Shown one piece after another: positions 36,750 through 44,740 of a DNA stretch of 64,000 nucleotides (position 1 is its first letter; each line of letters begins with the position of its first letter). The translations under genes and the position numbers were made by a program. Source of the DNA: Verrucomicrobiota bacterium (GTDB taxonomy: Bacteria; Verrucomicrobiota; Kiritimatiellia; UBA8416; JABMPJ01); assembly GCA_018648805.1 (NCBI GenBank), contig JABGQM010000003.1, forward strand, positions 24,399 to 88,398, given 5' to 3'. The notes below the pieces were generated by a model. That model was not told the DNA's origin. It ran no database searches and saw nothing but the letters and a program-made list of their open reading frames with translations.

Positions 36750-37421
36750 ATGAGCTTTCTTTCCATTCAGGGCATCAGCAAAGCCTACGTCGGTTCGGAG
36801 GGAAAGATTCAAGTGCTCAAGGACCTCACACTCGACCTTGATGCCGGTCGTATTCACGCCATAGCCGGTGCCAGCGGATGCGGCAAGACGACGCTGTTGA
36901 TGCTCTGTGGCGGATTGATTTTCCCCGACAGTGGAACCATCATCCTTGACGGCGAAGACCTGCTGGCCCTCAGTCCCGGTGCGCGGGCGGTACGCCGAGC
37001 CAGCCTGGTAGGCTTTGTTTTTCAGCGTTTCCATCTGATTCCTTACCTGAACGTTGAGCAGAACATCATGGCCTCCTGTGTAGCACGCCCCGTGGCCAAT
37101 GCCCACCAGCGTTGTGATGAATTGATGCAGCGCCTGCAGCTGGAGCACCGGCGCGGGCATATCCCGGCCCGGTTGAGCGCCGGCGAGCAGCAGCGCGTGG
37201 CGCTGGGACGAGCTCTGATGAACCGCCCCTCCCTCCTGGTCGCCGATGAACCAACCGGCAATCTGGATGAGGAGAACACCGCGTTGCTACTGGCCCTACT
37301 GCGTGACTTCACAGAAGATGGCGGTATGGTCCTGATGGCCACACACGACAGTGCCGTGGCCGCTGTTGCCGACCATAGATATATCTATCATGACGGGCGC
37401 TTTGGAGTGGTGCCGGAGTGA
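36750..37421 (+). CDS. ABC transporter ATP-binding protein, LolD/MacB type
   Basis: A 223-residue ATPase. Walker A is GASGCGKTT near residue 37, the Q-loop FVFQRFHLIPYLNVEQN near 90, the signature LSAGEQQRVALGRAL near 141, Walker B LLVADEPTGNLDEE near 160, and the switch His is in ATHDSAVAA near 197. LSAGE replaces the usual LSGGQ at two places. The gene begins one base after the permease stop codon. Length and motif spacing match LolD and MacB-type subunits that pair with FtsX-like permeases. Confidence 0.93.
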   Translation: MSFLSIQGISKAYVGSEGKIQVLKDLTLDLDAGRIHAIAGASGCGKTTLLMLCGGLIFPDSGTIILDGEDLLALSPGARAVRRASLVGFVFQRFHLIPYLNVEQNIMASCVARPVANAHQRCDELMQRLQLEHRRGHIPARLSAGEQQRVALGRALMNRPSLLVADEPTGNLDEENTALLLALLRDFTEDGGMVLMATHDSAVAAVADHRYIYHDGRFGVVPE

Positions 37422-37499
37422 TATGCGTCGGGTATGCTTAACCGTCGTGGGCTACCGATTTGGGTTTCTACAGTGCGGGTCCGGGTTCGTATCGCGAGA

Positions 37500-37958
37500 T
37501 CATGGTGCGCGGTCTATGTCGTCGTGGGGAAGGGGGTCGTTCAAGGCGGCCGCAGGCAGGGGCCTCTTCGCGCGCGTCGGCAGCATCATCCGCACGGCGA
37601 CAATCAGGAGGAACGCGGCAAAAATGCGACGCAGGACAATGCCCGGCACACGGGCGGCAATGGCCGCCCCGATCAATGCCCCGACAATCGCACCTGCTGA
37701 CAGCAGCGCCACACGCATAAAGCTGATGTCGATGTTGGGGTTCGCGGCATAGCGGGCCGCCCCAACGAGCGCCATCGGCACCATGACGGCAAGTGCGGTT
37801 CCCTGGGCCGATTTCTGCGGCAACCCAATGATGAGGACCAGAGCGGGGACCAACAGAATGCCGCTCCCCACACCAAGCATGGCGCTCAGTAGACCTGCCG
37901 CAAGCCCCAGTGCAATCAATGACCAACTGAACTCCGGTAACGCGGCAACGATACTCAT
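37500..37958 (-). CDS. Half-size TauE/SafE-type sulfite exporter
   Basis: A 152-residue membrane protein with about four TM helices. LGLAAGLLSAMLGVGSGILLVPAL and LGLPQKSAQGTALAVMVPMALVG match the N-terminal repeat of TauE/SafE proteins, which are usually twice as long; half-size forms act as dimers. It is the last gene of the operon running from 43205, two bases after the MoeB-rhodanese stop. In that context it may move a sulfur or oxo-anion linked to sulfur transfer; this is inference. Confidence 0.85.
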   Translation of the reverse strand: MSIVAALPEFSWSLIALGLAAGLLSAMLGVGSGILLVPALVLIIGLPQKSAQGTALAVMVPMALVGAARYAANPNIDISFMRVALLSAGAIVGALIGAAIAARVPGIVLRRIFAAFLLIVAVRMMLPTRAKRPLPAAALNDPLPHDDIDRAP

Positions 37959-37960
37959 TC

Positions 37961-39088
37961 CTATTCTCCTTTATGCGCTTGTCGCTCGTTGGTGAGCCAG
38001 GCGAGATAGCCGCCTTCCAAATTGGCCACGCGTCGAAATCCGTTGCGCCGGAGCAAATCCGCGGCCTTACGACTGCGAATGCCGGCCTGACACAGGCAGA
38101 CAATCAAGGCGTCCTGTTGTCCACCCAATTCAGAGAGCCGGGCGTTCAACTCGCCTAGCGGAATAGTGATGCATCCTTCAATGTAACCGGCATCGATCTC
38201 CCTGGTTTCGCGGACATCCAGCAGGACATGTGGTTCTGCACCTTCACGCAGCGTGCGATAGTCGGCGGCCCCGAGTGACAGGATGTCAGGGTCCCCCACA
38301 TCGCACTGCCAGTCAATGGCCCGGGCCTCCGTTATCGATGGCGTGTCGCCGCACAGTGCACAGTCGCATCGCCGCTTCACCTGAAGTGTGCGAAACGCCA
38401 TGCTCAGTGCATCGTAGGAGAGGAGTCGCCCCACGAGCGGATCACCCAGACCGGTCAACAGCTTGAGCGCCTCGGTAGCCTGCAACACCCCGATGACGCC
38501 GGGCAGGACGCCCAGAACACCCGCCTCAGCACAGGATGGGACCGTACCGGGAGCAGGCGGCTGCGGGAACAGGCAGCGGTAGCAGGGCCCTGCGGGCGGA
38601 TCAAGGACGGTCACCTGACCTTCGTACAGGTAGACCGACCCATGTACAACGCGGCAACCCTCGAGTACGGCGGCATCGTTGACGAGGTAGCGTGTGGGGA
38701 AATTGTCGGCCGCATCGAGCACGAGGTCATAGTCCCGCAGCAGCGCCCGCGCATTGGATTCATCGAAACGTGCCGCCATGGGCACCACTTCGACCTCGGG
38801 GTTGCGCTCCGTCAAGGTCTGCTGGGCCGAGTCGGTCTTGGCAATGCCCACATCAGCGGTGCGGTGCAGAATCTGTCGCTGCAAATTCGTCAGGTCAACC
38901 ACATCATCGTCCACGATGCCAATGCGTCCGACACCCGCCGCCGCGAGGTAGAGTGCGGCGGGAGACCCCAACCCACCCGCGCCCACGATGAGAACGGAGC
39001 TATCCATGAGGCGGCGCTGTCCTTCAGCACCGAATCCCGGCAACGTCACATGCCGTGCATAGCGTAATTGCTGATCAACAGTGAACAT
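37961..39088 (-). CDS. MoeB/ThiF-type adenylyltransferase fused to rhodanese (MoeZ-like)
   Basis: A 375-residue E1-like enzyme that adenylates the C-terminal glycine of a sulfur carrier and passes sulfur to it. The ATP site VLIVGAGGLGSPAALYLAAAGVG is near residue 35; the zinc pairs are CYRC and CALC; VLDAADNFPTRYLVNDA is the MoeB/ThiF signature. Residues about 265-365 are a rhodanese domain with active loop CQAGIRS. The fused layout is that of MoeZ/MOCS3. ATG 39088 has GGAG upstream and lies inside the end of the previous E1-like gene (14-bp overlap). The partner is likely the ThiS-like protein at 39845-40117. Confidence 0.92.
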   Translation of the reverse strand: MFTVDQQLRYARHVTLPGFGAEGQRRLMDSSVLIVGAGGLGSPAALYLAAAGVGRIGIVDDDVVDLTNLQRQILHRTADVGIAKTDSAQQTLTERNPEVEVVPMAARFDESNARALLRDYDLVLDAADNFPTRYLVNDAAVLEGCRVVHGSVYLYEGQVTVLDPPAGPCYRCLFPQPPAPGTVPSCAEAGVLGVLPGVIGVLQATEALKLLTGLGDPLVGRLLSYDALSMAFRTLQVKRRCDCALCGDTPSITEARAIDWQCDVGDPDILSLGAADYRTLREGAEPHVLLDVRETREIDAGYIEGCITIPLGELNARLSELGGQQDALIVCLCQAGIRSRKAADLLRRNGFRRVANLEGGYLAWLTNERQAHKGE

Positions 39089-39839
39089 CGGCGTCTCCAC
39101 AAACGAGGCAGTCCGGCCGTTGCTTAATCGTCATGGTTCGGAATTGCATATCGCGAAGATCCATGGTCAGTAAGCGCCCCGCCAGGGGCTCGCCCAGTCC
39201 AGACAGCACCTTAATCGCTTCCATGGCGCCCAGACAACCAATGGTCCCGGATACCGCGCCGAACACAGGGAAACGGCGTTTCCACGCTGGCGGGGGCTCT
39301 GGATGCAGACACGCCACGCAGGGCGTCCTGCCGGGAAACACGGTAGTGATCTGTGCCTGAAGTTCGTACATAGCACATTCAACCAGCGGCTTGCCTTGTT
39401 GGACTGCCGCTTGATTCATGGCGAAACGCTCCTCAAACAGCGGCGAGCAGTCAACGACCAGATCAGCCTCTCCCACCAGCTGTGCCGCATTGCCGGCACA
39501 GACATTCTCAGGCACGGCATCGATCACAAGGCGCGGGTTCAGTTCCTTCAGTCGCTTCTCTGCCGAATGCACCCGCGACGTGCCCAAGGCTTCGTGTGTC
39601 ATGAGAAGCTGTCGATTCAGGTCTGAGGGCCTGATGTCACCGGCGTGCGCCAACACGAGCCGACCGACTCCGGCGGCCGCCAGTTCATAGGCGACCACAC
39701 TACCAAGGCCGCCCACGCGAGAGACCAGTACCGTCGCATCCTTGAGACATTGCTGGCCTGATTCGCCAAATCCAGGCACATCGAGCTGCCACTCGTAAAC
39801 CGCGCGTTCCTCACCCGTTATGTGCCGCCTTTCTGTCAT
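39075..39839 (-). CDS. Second HesA/MoeB/ThiF-family protein with altered ATP loop
   Basis: A 254-residue E1-like protein related to its downstream neighbour but without rhodanese. The nucleotide loop reads VLVSRVGGLGSVVAYELAAAGVG, with Ser-Arg-Val in place of the usual Gly-Ala-Gly start, and DLVVDCSPLFEERFAMNQAA replaces the usual DNFPTR block. The zinc pairs CVAC and CLVC are kept. Adenylation may therefore be changed or lost, and the protein may serve as a partner in a heterodimeric E1, which is inference. ATG 39839 has GGAGGG nine bases upstream; a GTG at 39848 would overlap the ThiS-like stop. Confidence 0.88.
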   Translation of the reverse strand: MTERRHITGEERAVYEWQLDVPGFGESGQQCLKDATVLVSRVGGLGSVVAYELAAAGVGRLVLAHAGDIRPSDLNRQLLMTHEALGTSRVHSAEKRLKELNPRLVIDAVPENVCAGNAAQLVGEADLVVDCSPLFEERFAMNQAAVQQGKPLVECAMYELQAQITTVFPGRTPCVACLHPEPPPAWKRRFPVFGAVSGTIGCLGAMEAIKVLSGLGEPLAGRLLTMDLRDMQFRTMTIKQRPDCLVCGDADVHC

Positions 39840-39844
39840 CGCGC

Positions 39845-40117
39845 TCACCCTCCCGATATCGGTGTCATGAGTGTCACGACGTCACCCTCATTCAGGATAT
39901 GATTCCGATCGACCTGCTCCGATGCGACAAAGCATAGCACGGTCGCGGTGGGTTCACCGGCCTCATCCAGCAGCAACTCGCGCACGGTATCGCCGTGCTT
40001 CTCGGCAATGGCACGCAGCAGTCCCGCCAGATCGGTGCCAGGCGCCACAGCAAACGCCTCCTCGTGGCAGTCGGTGCGGACCCGCAACTGCGACATGTAT
40101 TCCACTCGAATCGTCAT
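39845..40117 (-). CDS. ThiS/MoaD-like sulfur carrier with C-terminal Gly-Gly
   Basis: A 90-residue beta-grasp protein ending TLMTPISGG; the terminal Gly-Gly is the hallmark of sulfur carriers that are adenylated by MoeB/ThiF enzymes. It opens MTIRVEYMSQLRVRTDCHEEAF, and NHILNEGDVVTLMTPISGG is the classical end. The two E1-like genes follow directly. A longer frame begins at 40198 inside the ATPase gene, but ATG 40117 fits the family start. In AOR-type tungsten enzyme operons, similar ThiS-like and HesA-like genes are found, which suits the transporter upstream. Confidence 0.9.
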   Translation of the reverse strand: MTIRVEYMSQLRVRTDCHEEAFAVAPGTDLAGLLRAIAEKHGDTVRELLLDEAGEPTATVLCFVASEQVDRNHILNEGDVVTLMTPISGG

Positions 40118-40127
40118 GACGGTCTCC

Positions 40128-40772
40128 TTACATAGCGAGGGGCAACACGCACCCGTTTTCAATGCGCAGGCCCATGGTGCCGAGTTGGTCGGCTTCACTC
40201 TTGTTATGCGTTACGTGCAGCGTGGTGACCCCGGTGTGCTCCCGCACCTGCCGCAGGAGATCTACGATCTGGGAGCGGGTCTCATCATCCAGCGCGCATA
40301 GTGGCTCGTCAAGCAAGAGGATGCGAGGGCGGAACGACAGTGCCCGCCCCAGCCCAACCCGCTGGCATTCGCCGCCACTGAGGCCGTCGGGGGTGCGATC
40401 GAGCAGATGTTGAATCCCCAGTAGTTCTGCAAGTTCAATTACGCGGGCCTCAATGATCTCCGGATTCTCGCGTCGCACCATTAGTGCGAAGGCCAGCTGC
40501 TCAAACACGGTCATGGTTTTGAACAGGGCCCCATCCTGCGGGACATAGCCCACATCGCGCCCCGCCGGCGTGGCGTCGGTCAGATCCTCTCCGCCCAGAA
40601 GGATGCGCCCGGCAGTCGGCCGACGCAGGCCGCAGATGACTTCCAGCAAGGTGGTCTTGCCCGAGCCCGTCGCGCCCATCAATACCGCATACGCGCCCCG
40701 CGGCACCTCGATGCACACATCCTGCATGCGAAAGGCATCCTGCTCGATCGAAACATGGTCCAGAACAATCAT
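40128..40772 (-). CDS. ABC transporter ATP-binding protein (molybdate/tungstate type)
   Basis: A 214-residue ATPase with Walker A GATGSGKTT near residue 33, Q-loop VGYVPQDGALFKTMTVFEQ near 75, signature LSGGECQRVGLGRAL near 130, Walker B ILLLDEPLCALDD near 150 and switch His in VTHNKSEAD near 185. It has no C-terminal regulatory (TOBE) domain, unlike ModC, and resembles short tungstate or phosphate-type subunits. It starts 7 bp after the permease gene and ends 10 bp before the ThiS-like gene. Confidence 0.92.
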   Translation of the reverse strand: MIVLDHVSIEQDAFRMQDVCIEVPRGAYAVLMGATGSGKTTLLEVICGLRRPTAGRILLGGEDLTDATPAGRDVGYVPQDGALFKTMTVFEQLAFALMVRRENPEIIEARVIELAELLGIQHLLDRTPDGLSGGECQRVGLGRALSFRPRILLLDEPLCALDDETRSQIVDLLRQVREHTGVTTLHVTHNKSEADQLGTMGLRIENGCVLPLAM

Positions 40773-40779
40773 GCGTCTC

Positions 40780-41637
40780 CTAAATCTTGAATGTCCGCGA
40801 TCCCCAGGTGCGGGCGGCGATCACGACGGCCACAGCGGCGGCCACCATGATCAGCGAGACGGTAACCGCCGCCGAGAGGTCGCCGATGCTCAATTCCAAG
40901 AAAACGGTGGTGGAGAGTACTTCGGTTTTGTTGCGGGTGGCCCCGGCAAAGATCAGCAGTGGACCGAATTCGCCGAGTGCCCGTGCCCAGGCAATCGTGA
41001 CGGCCGTGAGGACGCCCGGCCACGCCTCGGGCAGCTCCACCAGCCGAAAGGCCTGCCAGCGCGAGCAGCCGAGAGTCTGGGCCACCTCGGCACAGCGGCG
41101 GTCAGTTTGGTCGAAGGCGGCGCGCATGATGCGCACGGCAAAAGCGCAGGCCACCGCCAACTGGGCCAAGATGACCGCCGGGCGCTTGTAGACCACCATT
41201 CCACGCAAGCCCGGAGGCAGAAACTGGAAGAGAATCAGCAGGCTGAGACCCACCACAAGCGGGGGGAGCACAATGGGGACATCCAGCAGGGCATCGATGA
41301 GCCGGTTGCCGGGGAATTGGTAGCGGGCGAGCAGGTATCCGGACGGGATGGCAATAAAGGTAGAAAGGATGGCGGTGATGGTGCAGGAGACCATTGTGAG
41401 GATCATGGCACTGCGGATCTCCGGGGAACGAAAAGCGGCGAGAAAAGCCTGGGCAAACGGCCAGCCGCTCTGCGTCGGCGTGCCGCGACCGGCATAGGCC
41501 AGATCCGCGCCAATCAGGAGCAGGATGAAGAGGGCGTAGGTGCCGAGGATGATCCCGAAGATGGTGAGGAAAGCACGCTCGCCGCCGTGCCCCGGGGGGC
41601 GCCACTCGCGCTGGTTATGGCGGGAGACATCGCTCAT
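40780..41637 (-). CDS. ABC permease, ModB/TupB type
   Basis: A 285-residue inner-membrane permease with about six TM helices. DVPIVLPPLVVGLSLLILF is the typical ModB stretch, and the coupling loop reads EVAQTLGCSRWQAFRLVELPEAWPGVLTAVTIAWARALGEFGPLLIFAG, including the EAA motif. The cytoplasmic N-terminus is longer than usual (MSDVSRHNQREWRPPGHGGER). Its ATG overlaps the stop of the binding-protein gene by 4 bp (ATGA). Molybdate or tungstate is the likely substrate, supported by the linked sulfur-carrier genes; sulfate cannot be excluded. Confidence 0.92.
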   Translation of the reverse strand: MSDVSRHNQREWRPPGHGGERAFLTIFGIILGTYALFILLLIGADLAYAGRGTPTQSGWPFAQAFLAAFRSPEIRSAMILTMVSCTITAILSTFIAIPSGYLLARYQFPGNRLIDALLDVPIVLPPLVVGLSLLILFQFLPPGLRGMVVYKRPAVILAQLAVACAFAVRIMRAAFDQTDRRCAEVAQTLGCSRWQAFRLVELPEAWPGVLTAVTIAWARALGEFGPLLIFAGATRNKTEVLSTTVFLELSIGDLSAAVTVSLIMVAAAVAVVIAARTWGSRTFKI

Positions 41638-43205
41638 GGCACCACCGGGGAGGGTGCGGCCGCCGGGGCAACCAGCCGCCAGCGGAAGCCCGCGGCTTCG
41701 AAGTCATCCTGCGCCAGTCTGATCGCATTAAAAAGGCGCTGCGATAGCGATTTGTAGTCCGTGCCCTTGGCGATGGCAAAGGGCTGGATAGCTTTGGCCA
41801 GTTCTGAGTCGATGTCGACCACGTCGGTGCGGGCGGTTTCCGCCAGGGTGTCGGTGCGGTAGGCGAGGACCACATCCGCCGCCCCGGTCGTGACGGCGGG
41901 GATCAGCATGGAGGAGGTGGCGGTCTGGGTGACGACGTTTCTTGTCAGAACGGCTTGGTAGAGGCCCGCATCTTCCAGCAGCCGCTTGCTCAGCACGCCG
42001 ATGGTGCATTGTTCGGGCTGGCCAATGGCCACGCGGATACCTTGGCGAGTGAGGTCGTCAAGATGTAGGATATGCTTCGGGTTGCCTTCGGCCACCACGA
42101 GAACAATATCGGTTTCGGAGATGCAGGTGCCTGACTCGAAAAGCTCGGCGACGGTATCGAGGTAGTATGTGTCACAGGCGATGTAGACGTCGGGAAAGCC
42201 GGTGGCGTGCGGGTCGCCGATGGTGCGCATCTGCGCGGTCAGGATGCCGCAGCCGTTGTAGATGGTGTTGATGGTAACGCCTTCACGTGCCTCAAAGCGT
42301 TGGATGACAGGATCAAGGGCACGGCGGTTGACGGAGCCGGCAAAGAAGGTGAGTTCCGGATGGGCCTCCCAGGGGTCGCCGCCGGTGGTGTCGTAACCCA
42401 TGCGTGCGAAGACCGGGAGGCCTCTGTCGCGGGCAGTGATATAGCGGGCGGCTTGCAATGCAGCGGCTGATGGGTCACTCCAGCTGGTGACCCCGAGGGT
42501 GATCTGGCTGGCGAAAGCGTCCAGCTCAGGGGTGTGGATGCTATCCAGGCCGGCGTATTGTGCCGCGGTCGCCGACCAGACGATGGCGGCATCGACACTG
42601 CCCAGCAGGGCGCAGTTGGCGACATCGGGCACCGTTGGTTTAAAAACACCCGAGCGCGTAACCTGTTCTTTGAGGCGTTCCCAGTGGCCGGAGGCCTGTA
42701 GGGCGGCGCGGGTGTGCCGCCCGATGGCGGCCTGATCGGGATTGCCCAGCGCCACCCGCAGCTCCGGCGACAGAAGATCGCCGATGCTGTGAATGCCCTT
42801 GGGGTTGCCGGGGGGCACCACAATGACAGGGACCATACTGGCGATGGGAATAGTTTCGCAGACCACGCCGCGCTCGATGGCCATTTCGAGATAGTCGTTA
42901 TCGGCGGCTAAGTAGAGATCGGCCGCGCGCGATATCTGAAGCTGGCTGAGCAGCGTCATGGACCCGCCGTACTGGACATCGATCTGCACACCGTATTCAG
43001 CGGCGAAGCTGGTCCGGATGGCTTCGATGGGAAGGCGCATGCCGGCGGCGCAAAAGAGCTGGATGCTTTTGCCTGATGCTGCCGTCGTGCGACTGGCAGG
43101 CTTAAACATTAGCAGCGTGAGCGCTACCAGGAGCCCGATAGAGGCGAAGGCGATAAAGTTGATCCGCCGGGATAGCCGCCCCACGTGGCGGGTCGTTTCT
43201 GTCAC
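41634..43205 (-). CDS. Membrane-anchored protein with two tandem molybdate/tungstate-type binding domains
   Basis: A 523-residue substrate-binding component. An N-terminal TM anchor (INFIAFASIGLLVALTLLMF, near residues 16-36) is followed by two homologous ModA-like domains. The first opens IQLFCAAGMRLPIEAIRTSF near 48 with ISRAADLYLAADNDYLEMA; the second opens LTFFAGSVNRRALDPVIQRF near 290 with FPDVYIACDTYYLDTVAEL. Each has its own VVPPGNPK- or VVAEGNPK-type strand. Single domains of about 230 residues are the rule, so this is a tandem fusion. GTG 43205 with GAGGAAAG upstream is preferred over the frame start at 43298, whose first part looks untranslated. Confidence 0.88.
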   Translation of the reverse strand: MTETTRHVGRLSRRINFIAFASIGLLVALTLLMFKPASRTTAASGKSIQLFCAAGMRLPIEAIRTSFAAEYGVQIDVQYGGSMTLLSQLQISRAADLYLAADNDYLEMAIERGVVCETIPIASMVPVIVVPPGNPKGIHSIGDLLSPELRVALGNPDQAAIGRHTRAALQASGHWERLKEQVTRSGVFKPTVPDVANCALLGSVDAAIVWSATAAQYAGLDSIHTPELDAFASQITLGVTSWSDPSAAALQAARYITARDRGLPVFARMGYDTTGGDPWEAHPELTFFAGSVNRRALDPVIQRFEAREGVTINTIYNGCGILTAQMRTIGDPHATGFPDVYIACDTYYLDTVAELFESGTCISETDIVLVVAEGNPKHILHLDDLTRQGIRVAIGQPEQCTIGVLSKRLLEDAGLYQAVLTRNVVTQTATSSMLIPAVTTGAADVVLAYRTDTLAETARTDVVDIDSELAKAIQPFAIAKGTDYKSLSQRLFNAIRLAQDDFEAAGFRWRLVAPAAAPSPVVP

Positions 43206-43342
43206 AGTGTCTTTCCTCTGATAAGGAATTGCCTTCCGGAGCCCCCGGCCAACACGTCTGCTGCGCCACGTGACGTCCCCGATTCCTGACGGAACCATAC
43301 GACAAACCTGGTCCCGGGGTCAAGATCTGGACCCGGGAACCA

Positions 43343-43388
43343 GCGGCGAAGAATCGCCGCGGAGGTCGGGGGTCGGAAGCCGGAGGTC
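43343..43388. repeat. Hairpin plus heptamer array, copy 5
   Basis: The 18-base hairpin GCGGCGAAGAATCGCCGC (43343-43360) is identical to that at 14146-14163 and is again followed at once by four 7-bp units, here GGAGGTC GGGGGTC GGAAGCC GGAGGTC. The hairpin is fixed while the heptamers differ between copies. Confidence 0.88.
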
Positions 43389-43429
43389 GGCTGAGAGGAT
43401 GGGGGACCAACAGTATCCTCTTTTCCCTT

Positions 43430-43459
43430 TTGACAGGACTCTTGTGTGGTTGTTAGAGT
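43430..43459 (+). promoter_or_regulatory. Candidate promoter for the glycosylation cluster
   Basis: TTGACA (43430-43435) is a consensus -35 box; with an 18-bp spacer TAGAGT (43454-43459) is a modest -10 box. It would give a leader of about 140 nt before GTG 43608. Confidence 0.3.
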
Positions 43460-43607
43460 GCACGACTTGACAATGGGACAGGGGGTGAGCATTTGATATG
43501 CAGCTCCATTCGTCGTGCAGCGTCAGCGTTTGTGTGGTAGTTGGGTTCGGGATTGGAGTGCGTGTGGTGCGTAAGCAGAGTGTTCAGACTAAACCCGGCA
43601 GGCAAGC

Positions 43608-44543
43608 GTGAACGAGAGCGTTGACATATCCATAGTTGTGCCGGCCTTCAACGAGGAAGGCAACATTGCGGAGCTGCACCGTCGGTTGGTCAGCGTCTTG
43701 GGTGGTATGGACGTTGCGTTCGACATCATCTTTGTAGACGATGGCAGCAGCGACGGCACGCTGCTCAAGGTGTCCGAGCTGGCCGAACAGGATCCGCGTG
43801 TCAAGGCCATCAGTTTCTCTCGTAACTTCGGTCACATGAAGGCGCTTTGCGCCGGGCTCGATTACGCCAGCGGCGCTGCGGTCATTACGATGGACGCGGA
43901 CCTGCAGCATCCGCCCGATCTCATTCCTGCGTTGATCGCCAAATGGCGCGAAGGCTTTGAGATTGTCGGGACGATTCGCGAGGAAGCGGAGGGCACTGGG
44001 GGGGTCAAGGCGCTGACGTCGCGGTGTTTTTACTCCCTCATGAGTCGTATTGCCGGTACCGATCTGCCCCGTGGCGCGGCGGATTATCGCCTGCTGGACC
44101 GCAGTGTCGTCGAGACGCTCACCGGTATGCATGAGCGCTCGCGGTTCCTGCGCGGCCTGATCGGATGGGTCGGCTATAAGAAGGTGTTTCTGCCTTATCG
44201 CGCTGACGAGCGCTTCTCCGGGACGACCAAGTACTCATTCTCCCGCATGCTGGGGTTTGCTGCGGATGGGATCACCTCTTTCTCTTCGGTGCCGCTCAAG
44301 CTATCCGCCTATGTGGGCGCCGTGGTCGCCATGCTGGCATTCGTTTATGCCGGCTACGCCGTGTGCATCAAGCTGTTTACCGACCGGGCGATAGCCGGCT
44401 GGGCGTCGGTTTTGATTGCCGTGTTGTTCGTGGGTGGTGTGCAGTTGATATTCCTCGGCGTGATCGGGGAGTATCTGAGCCGTGTTTACGAAGAAGCCAA
44501 GCAGCGTCCGCTCTACATCGTTCGCAAGAAGATTGGTTTGTGA
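43608..44543 (+). CDS. Polyprenyl-phosphate glycosyltransferase, DPM1/GtrB type with two TM helices (1 of 3)
   Basis: A 311-residue GT2 enzyme that loads a sugar from a nucleotide donor onto undecaprenyl phosphate. Motifs: ISIVVPAFNEEGNI near residue 7, IIFVDDGSSDGT near 40, FSRNFGHMKALCAGLDYASG near 72, and TMDADLQHPPDLIP near 93 with the metal-binding DAD. FSGTTKYSFSRM near 205 is the conserved membrane-interface motif. Two TM helices close the protein before GEYLSRVYEEAKQRPLYIVRKKIG, the usual GtrB end. Start is GTG 43608. Such enzymes feed membrane GT-C transferases, of which two candidates follow in this cluster. Confidence 0.92.
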   Translation: MNESVDISIVVPAFNEEGNIAELHRRLVSVLGGMDVAFDIIFVDDGSSDGTLLKVSELAEQDPRVKAISFSRNFGHMKALCAGLDYASGAAVITMDADLQHPPDLIPALIAKWREGFEIVGTIREEAEGTGGVKALTSRCFYSLMSRIAGTDLPRGAADYRLLDRSVVETLTGMHERSRFLRGLIGWVGYKKVFLPYRADERFSGTTKYSFSRMLGFAADGITSFSSVPLKLSAYVGAVVAMLAFVYAGYAVCIKLFTDRAIAGWASVLIAVLFVGGVQLIFLGVIGEYLSRVYEEAKQRPLYIVRKKIGL

Positions 44544-44740
44544 TGGCGCCGGGTGCATTGGCGATGTGATGCACTCGATAGCTTCCGATGTGCCAAGAAA
44601 GGCGTTGCGCAGGCATGCGGTTCTGGTAGCATCATTTGACTGTTATTTTCGCGGTGATAGACGCGTGCCACTGTCAAAAGACGGTGACCATATGTGGTGA
44701 TAGAAGGGGTATGAGCGAAACTGGGGGAGGCAAGAGGCAG

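Larger units (their letters stand above)
43206..43607. other. Divergent intergenic region between the metal operon and the glycosylation cluster
   Basis: No gene is seen. It holds an imperfect inverted repeat GGTCCCGGGGTC (43300-43311) with GACCCGGGAACC (43330-43341), immediately followed by the hairpin-heptamer repeat at 43343-43388 and a weak plus-strand promoter. I see no molybdenum cofactor riboswitch fold. Confidence 0.6.

Noticed and set aside
41634..43298. Start of the tandem binding protein at 43298
   Set aside because: The extra N-terminal 31 residues are Arg-rich without family support, while GTG 43205 has a strong GAGG site and places the TM anchor normally.
43206..43607. Molybdenum or tungsten cofactor riboswitch upstream of the oxoanion operon
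   Set aside because: No matching conserved core was found; the structured part is explained by the inverted repeat and the hairpin-heptamer repeat.
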